Origin: an uncultured Myxococcaceae bacterium
GTDB lineage: Bacteria > Myxococcota_A > Polyangia > Polyangiales > Ga0077539
Direction: 5' to 3'
Length of the DNA stretch: 64,000 nt
NCBI GenBank assembly: GCA_945952225.1
Contig: CAMFHP010000023.1
Coordinates: 19,855 to 83,854, forward strand
How positions within the stretch are numbered: the stretch's first letter is position 1; each line of letters starts with the position of its first letter. The position numbers were made by a program, and so were the translations under genes. This document shows positions 1-8,843 of the stretch, one piece after another. The notes beneath the pieces were generated by a model that made no database searches, had not been told where the DNA came from, and saw only the letters and a list, made by a program, of their open reading frames with translations.

Positions 1-215
1 TCTCCCGCACCGAGCGCGAAGAGCATCTCGGTCGCGCTGGGAACGAGCGACACCACACGGCGCGCCGGGGCCCGCGTGGGATCAAGCGCGCTCATCGCGT
101 GGCGATCGGGCGACGGCGAGGCGTCGTCGTGCGCGCGAGAGCGACAGTGCGCGGCGCCGACCACGAGGCCGGCCGCGAGCGTGAGGCGCCAGGGCGAGAG
201 AAGCGCGCGCTCCAT
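1..215 (-). CDS. BtuF-like periplasmic substrate-binding protein, N-terminal fragment
   Basis: The minus strand is open from an ATG at 215 to the window edge, giving about 71 residues. They begin with a hydrophobic export signal (MERALLSPWRLTLAAGLVV) and continue to RVVSLVPSATEMLFALGAG, the opening motif of the helical-backbone metal/cobalamin binding proteins (BtuF/FhuD/FecB class). A Cys at residue 24 could be lipidated, but the preceding His makes the lipobox imperfect. Such proteins deliver vitamin B12, siderophores or metals to an ABC importer; the ligand cannot be told from the N-terminus, and no permease or ATPase lies in the window. The gene is divergent from the Nudix gene, 80 bases apart. 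The rest lies outside the window. Confidence 0.75.
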   Translation of the reverse strand, partial: MERALLSPWRLTLAAGLVVGAAHCRSRAHDDASPSPDRHAMSALDPTRAPARRVVSLVPSATEMLFALGAG

Positions 216-295
216 GATGGGGAACCCGCGTGTAGTGAAGCTCCGTCGGCGACGCAAGTAGACACGTCGCCCCGCGCGACCCCATACACCCGCGC

Positions 296-868
296 GTGCC
301 CTCCGACGCCGATCGCATCGCCGCGCAGCTCGCGTCGCTCCCGCGCCGCGCCCTCACCTGGCGTGGAACCCGCGCCGCCGTGCTCGTCGCGCTCTGTGGA
401 CAGGAAACGTCACACGAAGAACCCCGCGTGCTGCTCACGAAGCGCGCCGCGGGCATGCGCCATCACGGCGGGCAGTATGCGTTTCCCGGCGGGCGCTGCG
501 ACCCGACGGACCGCGACGCGATCCACACGGCGCTGCGCGAGGCCGACGAGGAGGTGGGACTCGATCCATCGCGGGCGCGCGTGCTCGGGATGCTCGACGA
601 CCACACGACGAGCACGGGCTTTCTCGTGACGCCGGTGGTGGCCTGGGTCGAGGGGCCCGTGGTGTGGCGTCGCTCCGAGGTCGAGGTGGCCGAGGTGCTG
701 GAGCTGCCGCTGCGCGCGTTCCTCACGCCGCAGCCTGCGCGCACGCTGGCGGGAGAGGGGTTTCGACGCATCGTGATGGCCTACGAGGTCGACGGACACT
801 TCATCTGGGGGGCGACGTCTTCGATGCTGCGCGACCTCGCGCGACGCCTCGCGCCGCTGTTCCCGTAG
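296..868 (+). CDS. CoA pyrophosphatase-type Nudix hydrolase
   Basis: 190 residues from a GTG start. The central part has the layout of the UPF0035/CoA Nudix subfamily: VLLTKRAAGMRHHGGQ at about 45-60, FPGG at 63-66, then the Nudix box with READEEVG at 81-88 supplying the metal-binding glutamates. Family members cleave CoA or related nucleotide diphosphates in the cytoplasm, removing oxidised CoA or damaged nucleotides; the exact substrate here is inferred from subfamily resemblance. Length fits the family (about 190-220). The 3' end runs 68 bases into the 3' end of the convergent topoisomerase gene, an unusually long overlap. No operon partner is visible. Confidence 0.85.
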   Translation: MPSDADRIAAQLASLPRRALTWRGTRAAVLVALCGQETSHEEPRVLLTKRAAGMRHHGGQYAFPGGRCDPTDRDAIHTALREADEEVGLDPSRARVLGMLDDHTTSTGFLVTPVVAWVEGPVVWRRSEVEVAEVLELPLRAFLTPQPARTLAGEGFRRIVMAYEVDGHFIWGATSSMLRDLARRLAPLFP

Positions 869-3299
869 CGGTCTCGCTGCGCACGGTGGGAGCGTCTCCG
901 CCGAGGTCGAGACGCAGCCGCACCTTCTGGGTCTCGCCGTCGACGGTGCGCTGCGCGGGGCGCGTCTGTCCCTTCATCACCAGGTCGCGGAGCTGCGCGT
1001 CGCTCACCGTCGCGCCCTCGACCTCGAAGGGAATCACCATGCGACAGCCCTCGCGCCATCGCGCGCATCCCCACGCGCGGCGCCCCACGACGATGTCTCC
1101 CTGAAGGCACAGCGGGCAGCGGAGCCCCTCGACGGTGCTCCCCGGTGCGGGCGTCGAGACGGCGGTCTTGCGCGCGTTGCGTGGGCTCTCGGCGCGCGGC
1201 GCTCGCGGCGTGCGCGTGCGTGCGGCGCGCTTCGCGGGGGCCTTGTCGTCGGTGACGGGTGCGTCTGTGGATCTCCCTGTGGACGCTGTGGACGACGGTG
1301 CCGCGGCGGTCTGCGGCGCGCGCTCGCGCGAGGCCGTGCGGGGGCGTGCGGGGGCCGCGGTGCGGGCGCTGGCGCTGAGCAGCGTGGCGCCGCGAAGGTC
1401 GCGGACGGCGCGGGTCACGAAGTCGGCGATGTCGGCCATGAAGCGCGCGCGGGTTTCGGTGCCGCGGGCCACGGCGGCGAGGCGGGCCTCCCACGCGCCG
1501 GTGAGCTCGGGGGAGCGCAGGGCCTCGACGGGGAGCGCGTCGATGAGTCCTTCGCCCATGGGGGTCGCCGCGAGGGCCTTGCCTTCGCGGGTGACGTAGT
1601 TGCGACGGAGCAGGGTCTCGATGATCGACGCGCGCGTGGCGGGCGTGCCGAGTCCGCTGTCTTTCATGGCCGCGCGCAGGGCCTCGTCGTCGATGGCGCG
1701 GCCGGCCCCTTCCATCGCGGCGAGGAGCGAGGCTTCGGTGTAGCGCCGCGGCGGGCGAGTGCGCTTCGTCTCCACGGCGTAGCGGCCGTCGAGGCGCTGG
1801 CCCTTCGCGAGCTTCGGGAGCGCCTGGAGCTTCGAGTCGTCGTCCCCGAAGCCGGCGACCTCCTGCCATCCGCGCGCGAGGCACTGTCGGCCGTGGGCCA
1901 CGAAGCGGTCGGGCGGCGGCGGGAGTTTGGTGAGAAAGCGCTCCTCGGCGGGCTCGTCGGGCTCGTCGGCGTTGGGCTTCACCTCGGGCGCGTCGGGCAC
2001 CGCGGGGGCCGCGCCGTCGTCGTCGCCCGCGCGCATCACGGCGGTGGTGAGCGCGAACTCCGCGTCGGGAAAGAACGCGCCCACGAAGCGCCGCGCGATG
2101 AGCTCGTAGAGCCGCTGCTCGTCGCGGTCGAGCGACACGCCGTCGGGCGCGCGCGGCGTGGGAATGATCGCGTGGTGGTCGCTCACCTTGCCGTCGTTGA
2201 AGACCCGCGCGATGCGCTTCGGCGGCGTCTCGCGGAGCTGCTGCGCGAAGCGCGACACGGGGGTGAAGCGCGCGAGCGCGTCGAAGAGCGAAGGGAGCGT
2301 GGCGTAGAGGTCGTTCGAGAGGTGCCGCGAGTCGGTGCGCGGATACGTGATGAGCTTGTGCTTCTCGTAGAGCGCCTGCGCGAGGTCGAGGGTGCGCTGC
2401 GCCGAGAAGCCGTAGCGCCCGTTGGCCGTGCGCTGCAGCGACGTGAGGTCGAAGAGCAGCGGGGCCGGGACCTTCTGTGTGCGGGTGTTCACCGCTTCGA
2501 CCACGGCGCCGAGGCGCGCGGTGGCGGCGGTCGCGCGGTCGACGATCTGCTGCGCGAGCTCGCGGGTGTCGAGGGCCGTGCGGGCGTCCCAGGTCCAGCG
2601 CGCGCGGAAGGGCTCGGCGTCGGGGGCGCGGAGCTGCGCGGCGACCTCCCAGTAGTCGCGCTCGACGAAGGCGCGGATGGCCTTCTCGCGGGCCGCCACG
2701 ATGGCGAGCGTCGGGGTCTGCACGCGTCCCACGGAGAGCAACGCATCGCTCACGGCGCGCTGGCGCAGGGTGAAGGCGCGCGTGGCGTTCATGCCCACGA
2801 GCCAGTCGGCCTCGGAGCGGCAGCGGGCGGCGTCGCCGAGGGCGTCGTAGCGCGCGCCCGGTTGCAGCGCGGCGAAGCCCTGACGGATGGACGCATCGGT
2901 GAGCGACGAGATCCAGAGGCGGCGCACGGGGAGGTGTGAGCCCGCGAGCTCGTACACGAGACGGAAGATGAGCTCGCCCTCGCGGCCCGCGTCGCACGCG
3001 TTCACCACGGCCTCGAAGCGCCGGTCGCGGAGGAGCGCGCGCACGGCCTTCCACTGCGAGAGCCCCGTCTTCACCGCGCGGAGCTTGAAGGTCGGTGGCA
3101 GCATCGGGAGCGTGTGCATCGACCAGGACTTCCACGCCGGGTCGTAGGCGCCGGGCTCTTCGAGCTCGACGAGGTGCCCGATGCACCAGGTGACCACCCA
3201 CTGCGGGCCTTCGAGGGCGCCCTCGACGCGCTTCGTGGCGCCGAGCACCCGCGCCAGGTCGCGCGCCACCGAGGGCTTCTCTGCGATCACGAGCTGCAT
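801..3299 (-). CDS. topB: DNA topoisomerase III (type IA)
   Basis: 832 residues from the ATG at 3299; the frame is open 30 codons further up, but MQLVIAEKPSVARDLA is the normal start of the family. The Toprim domain occupies about 1-150 with the acidic motif DAGREGE at 103-109. The active-site tyrosine is Y319 in ITYPRTDSR, and VGRVQTPTL near 190-198 is also conserved. After an Ala/Arg/Pro-rich linker (about 640-720) comes a four-Cys C-terminal repeat (CPLC, then GCARWREGC) as in TopB proteins carrying a Topo-C repeat. The enzyme decatenates and relaxes single-stranded DNA junctions, often with a RecQ helicase. It is longer than E. coli TopB (653) because of the linker and tail. The last 22 codons overlap the convergent Nudix gene. 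Confidence 0.95.
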   Translation of the reverse strand: MQLVIAEKPSVARDLARVLGATKRVEGALEGPQWVVTWCIGHLVELEEPGAYDPAWKSWSMHTLPMLPPTFKLRAVKTGLSQWKAVRALLRDRRFEAVVNACDAGREGELIFRLVYELAGSHLPVRRLWISSLTDASIRQGFAALQPGARYDALGDAARCRSEADWLVGMNATRAFTLRQRAVSDALLSVGRVQTPTLAIVAAREKAIRAFVERDYWEVAAQLRAPDAEPFRARWTWDARTALDTRELAQQIVDRATAATARLGAVVEAVNTRTQKVPAPLLFDLTSLQRTANGRYGFSAQRTLDLAQALYEKHKLITYPRTDSRHLSNDLYATLPSLFDALARFTPVSRFAQQLRETPPKRIARVFNDGKVSDHHAIIPTPRAPDGVSLDRDEQRLYELIARRFVGAFFPDAEFALTTAVMRAGDDDGAAPAVPDAPEVKPNADEPDEPAEERFLTKLPPPPDRFVAHGRQCLARGWQEVAGFGDDDSKLQALPKLAKGQRLDGRYAVETKRTRPPRRYTEASLLAAMEGAGRAIDDEALRAAMKDSGLGTPATRASIIETLLRRNYVTREGKALAATPMGEGLIDALPVEALRSPELTGAWEARLAAVARGTETRARFMADIADFVTRAVRDLRGATLLSASARTAAPARPRTASRERAPQTAAAPSSTASTGRSTDAPVTDDKAPAKRAARTRTPRAPRAESPRNARKTAVSTPAPGSTVEGLRCPLCLQGDIVVGRRAWGCARWREGCRMVIPFEVEGATVSDAQLRDLVMKGQTRPAQRTVDGETQKVRLRLDLGGDAPTVRSETATGTAARGVARGRAASKTSPPR

Positions 3300-3421
3300 G
3301 AAGGGACGCGACGCTCGCACCAACGCGCACCGCACCGCAACGCCCTGCTCCCACGGCACGCCCGATGATTGACGTATCCTGTCACGCAACCGAAGGCGGG
3401 ACGCGCCCGAAGACGGCGCCC

Positions 3422-4087
3422 ATGGGACCGATGCTCTCTCTGCTGAAGACCTGGTGCGCCGACCTCGCCGACCTCGTGGCGCCGCGCGTGTGCCTCGCGT
3501 GCGCCGATCCGCTCGTGACCGTCGAGGCCCTGTGCCCGCGGTGCCGCGAGCACCTCATGCCCGCCGTCGATGCGCCCATGGGCGTGCACGTGGCCTGGGA
3601 CCACGGAGGCCCGCTGGTGCGCGCGATCCACCGTGCGAAATACGGCGACGACCCCGCGGTGGCGGCCTCGCTCGGGGCGCTGCTCGCCGAGGCGTGGCGC
3701 GCGCCCGGGGGCTTCGTCGCGACGCGCGTGGTGCCTGTTCCGTTGCACCCTGCGCGGCTCCGTCAGCGGGGCTTCAACCAGTCCGCGGAGCTCGCCCGCG
3801 CCCTCGCACAACAGCTCGATGCGCCCCTCGCGTGGAGGGCCGTCGAGCGCGTGCGCGACACGCCCTCGCAGACCCGTCTCGATCGCGGCGCGCGGCGCGA
3901 GAACGTGCGGTCGGTGTTTCGCGCGGACGGCTCGTTGCGCGGGCAGCGCGTGGTGCTCGTCGACGACGTGGTGACCACGGGGGCGACGTTGAGCGAGCTG
4001 CGCGACGCGGTGCTCGCAGCGGGGGCGACGGCGGTGTGTGCGACGGCGCTCGCGCGGGCGCCGCTGCTGTTCACGGACGGGCGTTGA
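3422..4087 (+). CDS. ComF-family amidophosphoribosyltransferase-like protein
   Basis: 221 residues from ATG 3422; another ATG lies 9 bases on, and the frame extends up to 3365, but family members start only a few residues before the zinc finger. A C4 motif (CLAC at about 24, CPRC at about 38) is followed by a phosphoribosyltransferase fold with VPVPLHPARLRQRGFNQ and the PRPP-binding loop VLVDDVVTTGAT. ComF proteins take part in DNA uptake in naturally transformable bacteria, but many homologues have no proven role, and no other competence gene is nearby. It is divergent from topB and overlaps the convergent TolC gene by 17 bases. Confidence 0.88.
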   Translation: MGPMLSLLKTWCADLADLVAPRVCLACADPLVTVEALCPRCREHLMPAVDAPMGVHVAWDHGGPLVRAIHRAKYGDDPAVAASLGALLAEAWRAPGGFVATRVVPVPLHPARLRQRGFNQSAELARALAQQLDAPLAWRAVERVRDTPSQTRLDRGARRENVRSVFRADGSLRGQRVVLVDDVVTTGATLSELRDAVLAAGATAVCATALARAPLLFTDGR

Positions 4088-5561
4088 CGCAGGGCACGGC
4101 GTCGCCCTGGGGGCGTCCGAGGGCGAAGCGCCACGCGGCCACGGCGCGCTGCCAGTCGAGGAGCGCGTCGACCTCGCGGATCGAGGCTTCGGCCGCGGCG
4201 GTCTCGCGGAGGTTGAGCACGAGGAGCGTGCCGTCGCCGAGGTCGAGACGGCGGCGCTCCTGGTCGGCGAGCTCGCGGGCGAGGGAGACCTCACGGCGCG
4301 CCACGTCGACGCGCTGACGGGCGGTCTCGACGGCGGAGAGGGCGTCGCGCACGTCGGCGCGCACGCGGTCGACGGCGAAGCGGCGCTGCTCCTCGGCGCG
4401 GGCCATGGCGGCGGAGGCCACGCGCTCGCGTCCCGTGGCGGTGCGGTTCAAGAGCGGAATGTCGACGACGACACCGGCTTCGAGCACGGGGCCCTGACGG
4501 CTCACGGCGCCGGGGCCGAGGTCGTGGGAGGCGGCCACGGAGACGTCGACGGCGGGGCGGCGCTGGTTCTCGGCCCACTCGCGCTCCACGCGCTCGCGCT
4601 CGCGCTGCGCTTCGAAGCGACGGGGCTCGGGCCTGCGCGCGGCGGCCTCGCGCGACTCGCGGTCGATGCACGCGGCGTCGAGCATCGCGGGCTCGGGAAT
4701 GGAGCGCGGGAGCTCGCGCGCGTCGGGCACGCGGGGCGTTCCACGGTCGTCGCGGAGGTAGAGCGAGAGCTCGATGGCGGCCTGTTCGAGCTGGCGTCGC
4801 GCGGTCACCACGGCGCCCTGGCGCTGCACGATGGCGCGCGCGTTGTCGCTGCGTTCGAAGGCCGGAAGGTCTCCGCGGCGCACGCGCTCGGCGAGGCCCG
4901 AGTCGCGCGCGGTGGCGAGGGCGAAGAGGTCGGTGGCGACGGCGAGGCGACGACCCGCGGCGACCCATTCCCAGTAGCGCTGCGTGGCCGTGCGCGCGGC
5001 TTCGAGGCGCGTCTGGAGCGCGCCCATCTCGGCGGCGGTGCGTCCGTGTTCGGCGCGGCGGATGTTGGCCCGCGCGCGGTCGATGGGACCGTTGCGCAGC
5101 AGCGGCACGGTGAGCCCCGCGCGGAGCTCGCCCCAGTCGTTCGTCTCGATCTTGCCGTCGTAGATGGGGATGCCCGTGTACGAGAGCCCCTGTCCGAAGC
5201 GGTATCCCGCGAAGAGCTGCGTGCCCCAGAGCTGCGTGGGCTGCGTGAGCTGCGTGTCGAGGGTGAGCGGGTTGTAGTAGCCCACGGGCCCGCCGTTCAC
5301 GCGTGTGCGCCACTGGGGATCGAAGGACCCTTCGGCCGCGAGGAGCTCGCCCTCCGCCGCGTCGCGGTCGCGGTCGGCCGCGGCGATCAGCGGAAAGTGC
5401 GTTTCGACGGAGCGCAGCACCGCGCCGAGGTCGACGGGCGTGGCCGCGGGGGCCTCGTCGGCCGTGGTCACCGCCGAGGGCTCCGACGGAGACGTCTGCG
5501 CGACGGCTGCGAGGGGTGCGAGGAGCGCGGTGAGGGCGAGCGCGAGGGGGCGCGCGGTCAC
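4071..5561 (-). CDS. TolC-family outer-membrane efflux protein
   Basis: 496 residues. I place the start at GTG 5561 because it begins a clean signal peptide (TARPLALALTALLAPLAAVAQ) and overlaps the upstream stop as GTGA. The mature part holds two outer-membrane efflux repeats rich in long Ala/Arg/Glu helices, e.g. RRAEHGRTAAEMGALQTRLE, RDSGLAERVRRGDLPAFER and [20 protein letters not shown], typical of the periplasmic tunnel. TolC proteins form the outer-membrane channel of a tripartite exporter. As the last gene after an ABC ATPase/permease and a HlyD adaptor, it completes a type I-like or drug efflux system. Its 3' end overlaps ComF by 17 bases. Confidence 0.9.
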   Translation of the reverse strand: MTARPLALALTALLAPLAAVAQTSPSEPSAVTTADEAPAATPVDLGAVLRSVETHFPLIAAADRDRDAAEGELLAAEGSFDPQWRTRVNGGPVGYYNPLTLDTQLTQPTQLWGTQLFAGYRFGQGLSYTGIPIYDGKIETNDWGELRAGLTVPLLRNGPIDRARANIRRAEHGRTAAEMGALQTRLEAARTATQRYWEWVAAGRRLAVATDLFALATARDSGLAERVRRGDLPAFERSDNARAIVQRQGAVVTARRQLEQAAIELSLYLRDDRGTPRVPDARELPRSIPEPAMLDAACIDRESREAAARRPEPRRFEAQRERERVEREWAENQRRPAVDVSVAASHDLGPGAVSRQGPVLEAGVVVDIPLLNRTATGRERVASAAMARAEEQRRFAVDRVRADVRDALSAVETARQRVDVARREVSLARELADQERRRLDLGDGTLLVLNLRETAAAEASIREVDALLDWQRAVAAWRFALGRPQGDAVPCVNARP

Positions 5562-6880
5562 TTCTTCTTCTCCTGCGAGTTGTTCGCGTCGGGCTGCGCG
5601 ATCGCAGGCGGAAAGCCGTTGAACTGACGCCAGAGCTCGTACGCGAGGGTCACGCGGTTGAGCAGGATCCAGCCGTTGGCGCGCACGCCCTGACGGAGGT
5701 AGCGCCCCGCGGGCCAGGGCTCGCGGCCGTCGGGCACCACGAGCACGCGGAACTTGCCGCGCCCGTCGTCGGCCGCGTCGATGACCGCGATGGTGCCGCC
5801 GAAGGTGCCCACGGCCACCGAGGGCCAGCCCGAGAACTGGAGCGCGGGCCATCCCTCGAACTGCACGCGCACGTGGCGTCCCTCGCGGAGCAGGGGAACG
5901 TCGTTGCCGTCGACCCAGAGTTCCACCGCGCGGGCGTCGGTGTCGGGCACGAACATCACGAGGGGATCGCCGGCCTTGAGGAGCTCGGCGTTCGTGCCGC
6001 CCAGCACGCGGAGCACGGTGCCGTCGCGGGGCGCGGTCACACGCATCGTCGACTGGCGCGCGAGGCGCACGTCGAGGCGCGAGAGCTCGGCGTTCGAAGA
6101 CGCGATCTCGGCGAGGGCCGAGGCGCGCGAGGCGCGGGCGTCGTCGATGGAGGCGAAGCCGTCGGTGCCTACGCGCAGGGCGTCGGAGCGCAGCGCGAGC
6201 TCCTCGGCCTGGGCGGCGGCGAGGGTGGCGCGGGCGCGCTCGACCTCGGTGCGGGTGCGCACGGCGTCGAGCTCGGCGAGTTCGACGGTGCGCGACGACG
6301 ACAGACCCGACGACCCGAGGGCGCGGTGGCGCTCGACGTTGAGCCGCGCGGTCTCGGCGGCGGCCTCGGCGGCCTGCACCGCACGCTCGGAGGCGCGCAC
6401 GCGCTGACGGGCCATCTCCACGCGACGCGAGGCGGCCTGCGTGGCGTTCTCACGGGACTCGGTGAGGCGGTCGGCGCGCGAGCCGATGGAGTCGGCGCGG
6501 GCCTGCGCGGCGTCGCGGCGGGCCACGACGGCGTCTCGCTCCTGACGGAGCCGCTGCATGATCTCGGGGTCGTTGTCGGTGATCTCGACGAGCAGGTCAC
6601 CCGCGCGAACGTGGGCGCCCTCGCGCACGGCGAAGCGCACCACGCGGCCCTCGATGGGCGCGTCGATCACCTGCTGGCGCTCCACGGGGGCGTAGGCCAC
6701 CACGCGGCCCTGGCCCGTCGAGGTCTGCTGCCACGGGAGCGTGAAGAGGCACACGGCGGCCGTGATGAAGAGCGCGGCGAACACGCGCGCGGCGAGGCGC
6801 GCGGCGTGGGGGGTGCGCACCATCTCCAGGGCGCTCGGGGCGCCGTCGGCGCTGCGGTACGGGGCGTTGGTGACGTCCAT
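5558..6880 (-). CDS. HlyD-family membrane fusion (periplasmic adaptor) protein
   Basis: 440 residues from ATG 6880, two bases after the stop of the ABC gene. One membrane segment lies at about 29-50 (RVFAALFITAAVCLFTLPW). It is followed by the lipoyl half GQGRVVAYAPVERQQVIDAP with EGRVVRFAVREGAHVRAGD, a long heptad-rich hairpin from about 115 to 270, and the second lipoyl half with APRDGTVLRVLGG. This is the standard HlyD topology bridging the inner-membrane transporter to TolC. It is linked to the TolC gene by a GTGA overlap. The cargo is unknown; no peptide precursor or protease was seen nearby. Confidence 0.92.
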   Translation of the reverse strand: MDVTNAPYRSADGAPSALEMVRTPHAARLAARVFAALFITAAVCLFTLPWQQTSTGQGRVVAYAPVERQQVIDAPIEGRVVRFAVREGAHVRAGDLLVEITDNDPEIMQRLRQERDAVVARRDAAQARADSIGSRADRLTESRENATQAASRRVEMARQRVRASERAVQAAEAAAETARLNVERHRALGSSGLSSSRTVELAELDAVRTRTEVERARATLAAAQAEELALRSDALRVGTDGFASIDDARASRASALAEIASSNAELSRLDVRLARQSTMRVTAPRDGTVLRVLGGTNAELLKAGDPLVMFVPDTDARAVELWVDGNDVPLLREGRHVRVQFEGWPALQFSGWPSVAVGTFGGTIAVIDAADDGRGKFRVLVVPDGREPWPAGRYLRQGVRANGWILLNRVTLAYELWRQFNGFPPAIAQPDANNSQEKKK

Positions 6881-6882
6881 GG

Positions 6883-8637
6883 TCAGACCTCGCTCCGGGG
6901 CGTGGCGGGGGTGAGCGTGGCGCCCTGGAGGCGCATCGTGGCGGCGCACATCGCGGCGATCTCTTCACGGTGCGTGAGCACCAGGAGCGTCCACGGCGCG
7001 CCGGGGGCCGTGAGCGCGCCCATCACGTCGCGCACGACCTCGGAGTCGAGCCCGTCGAGGGCGCCATCGACGATCACCAGCCGCGGCTCGCCCACGAGCG
7101 CGCGGGCGAACATCAGCACCCGCGCCTGCGTGGCCGAGAGGGGCGCGCCCTGCGGCGTGAGCGCGGTGTTCACGCCGTCGGAGAGCCGGGCGATCTCGTC
7201 GTCGAGGCGCAGCGCGGCCAGCACGCGGCGCACGCGCTCGGGCGTCACACCGGGGCGCGAGAGCGTGAGGTTCTCGGCCACGGAGCCCTCGAAGAGTTCG
7301 AGGTCGCGCACGACGGCGACGGTGCCGCGCACGGCGTCGAGGGCCAGCTCGCGGAGGTCTGCGCCTTCGAGAAAGACGTTGCCCGTGAGGGGCACGCGGT
7401 GGCCCGTGATGAGGTCGGCGAGGGTGCTCTTGCCGCTGCCCGAGCGACCGAGCACGGCGACGCGCGCGCTGGGCCCGAGGGCGAGCGAGGTGTTGCGCAG
7501 CACCGGCGTGACGCCGTCGTGGGAGAAGGTCACGTCGCGGAGCTCGATGCGCGCGCCGCGCGGGGTGTGCTCGGGCACGGCATGTCCGTCGGCGCGTTCG
7601 AGGGGAAGGTCGGTGAGGTGACCGAGCTTGTCGGCGGCGGTCACGAGGTCGTACCAGCTCTCGAGCTGCTTCGCGAACTTGGCCATGCCCGCCACGACGG
7701 CGCTCACCACGAGCTCGGCGGCCGCGAGCTGGCCGATGGTGAGGCCGCGCTGGATCACCAGCCAGCCGCCCACGCCGAGCAGCGCCGCGCTCAAGAAGGC
7801 CTTGAACGACAGCGATCCCACGTGCTGCCGGAACACGATGGCGAAGTGCGACGCGCGGGCCTTGAGGTACTTCTGCGCGAGGGCGTCGGCGCGCTGTTCG
7901 GCGAAGGCGCTCGCGCCCGGTCCGCGGAACACGCGGGTGAGGCGCGCGACCTCTTCGAGCCACGCGGCCACGGCGTACTTGGCCTTCGACTCCTGGATCG
8001 AGGTGTCGATCGCGCCGCGCCCGAGGGGAAAGAGGATCACCAGCATCCCGAGCACGAGCACCACGTCGAAGGCCAGCAGGATGGGGTGATAGAACGCCAG
8101 CAGCAGCGTGCCGATGAGGGCCTGGAGCATCACCGCGAGGCCGTCGAGCAGCAGCGTCGCCGCGGTCTTCTGCACGGTCAGCACGTCGAAGAAGCGGTTC
8201 ACGAGCTCGGGGCCGTTGCCCCGGTCGAAGGCCGTGGCGTGCACGCGCGTGAGGCGCCGCGCGAGGTCGAGCGCCACCTTCACGAACACCCGGCGCTGGA
8301 GCACCTCGACGACCCAGAACTGCAGCGCGCGCATGAGCCCCTCGAAGCCGAGGCCCACGAACACCAGAAAGGTCAGCACCACCAGCGGCTGGATCACCGT
8401 GCCGAAGGAGATGGTGTTCACCAGCGAGGCCGTCGCGATGGGCACCACGAGCGAGAGCAGCCCCACGCCCACCGCGTAGGTGGCCACGACCCACAGGTCC
8501 GAGGTCTCACCGCGCAGCAGGCCCACGAGGCGCTGCGTGGGCGATGGGTGTCCGTGGTCCGAAGAGGCGTGGGACCCATGCCCCGTGGGGGCGTGGCCGT
8601 CGTGCGGAGCCTCGGTGTGCGGAGTGGCAGTCGACAT
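6883..8637 (-). CDS. ABC exporter (TM plus ATPase half-transporter) with degenerate catalytic motifs
   Basis: 584 residues from ATG 8637. A His-rich N-terminus (8 His within residues 7-30) precedes about six membrane helices (50-330) and a nucleotide-binding domain (about 362-560). Walker A is normal (GRSGSGKST, 397-405) and the H-loop His is kept (LTHRE). The Q-loop reads VVRDLELF with Arg where Gln is usual, the signature is LSATQ (500-504) instead of LSGGQ, and Walker B is VIVDG (521-525), lacking the catalytic Glu. It heads the ABC-HlyD-TolC operon, so a role in export is likely, but ATP turnover may be weak or differently organised. No strong Shine-Dalgarno is seen; an inverted repeat lies 8 bases upstream. 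Confidence 0.9.
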   Translation of the reverse strand: MSTATPHTEAPHDGHAPTGHGSHASSDHGHPSPTQRLVGLLRGETSDLWVVATYAVGVGLLSLVVPIATASLVNTISFGTVIQPLVVLTFLVFVGLGFEGLMRALQFWVVEVLQRRVFVKVALDLARRLTRVHATAFDRGNGPELVNRFFDVLTVQKTAATLLLDGLAVMLQALIGTLLLAFYHPILLAFDVVLVLGMLVILFPLGRGAIDTSIQESKAKYAVAAWLEEVARLTRVFRGPGASAFAEQRADALAQKYLKARASHFAIVFRQHVGSLSFKAFLSAALLGVGGWLVIQRGLTIGQLAAAELVVSAVVAGMAKFAKQLESWYDLVTAADKLGHLTDLPLERADGHAVPEHTPRGARIELRDVTFSHDGVTPVLRNTSLALGPSARVAVLGRSGSGKSTLADLITGHRVPLTGNVFLEGADLRELALDAVRGTVAVVRDLELFEGSVAENLTLSRPGVTPERVRRVLAALRLDDEIARLSDGVNTALTPQGAPLSATQARVLMFARALVGEPRLVIVDGALDGLDSEVVRDVMGALTAPGAPWTLLVLTHREEIAAMCAATMRLQGATLTPATPRSEV

Positions 8638-8645
8638 CGGGGGCA

Positions 8646-8659
8646 CCGCTGTGCAGCGG
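8646..8659. repeat. Short perfect inverted repeat in the leader of the ABC exporter gene
   Basis: Two six-base arms (ccgctg / cagcgg) separated by two bases sit 8 bases upstream of the exporter ATG on the minus strand. It could be an operator half-site pair or a leader hairpin covering the ribosome-binding region. In DNA this GC-rich, such palindromes arise often by chance. Confidence 0.25.
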
Positions 8660-8843
8660 GTGTGCCGTGTGCGCAGGACGCCCTTGTTTTCTGGTGATTC
8701 GAGCGAACGAGGCGGGTGGCAGATTCCCGCACGGGCCCATCGCCGCCGCAGGTGTGCGGCGCGATTCCACACCCCCCGTCACGGCGCAGACGGCGTCAGG
8801 GGGTTGACGTCGGGGCGGTGACCGTGCGGGTGGGAACGGTGAC

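Noticed and set aside
8814..8843. Repeated GGTGACC sequences after glgC
   Set aside because: Only two short direct copies; no symmetry or spacing that would mark an operator or terminator.
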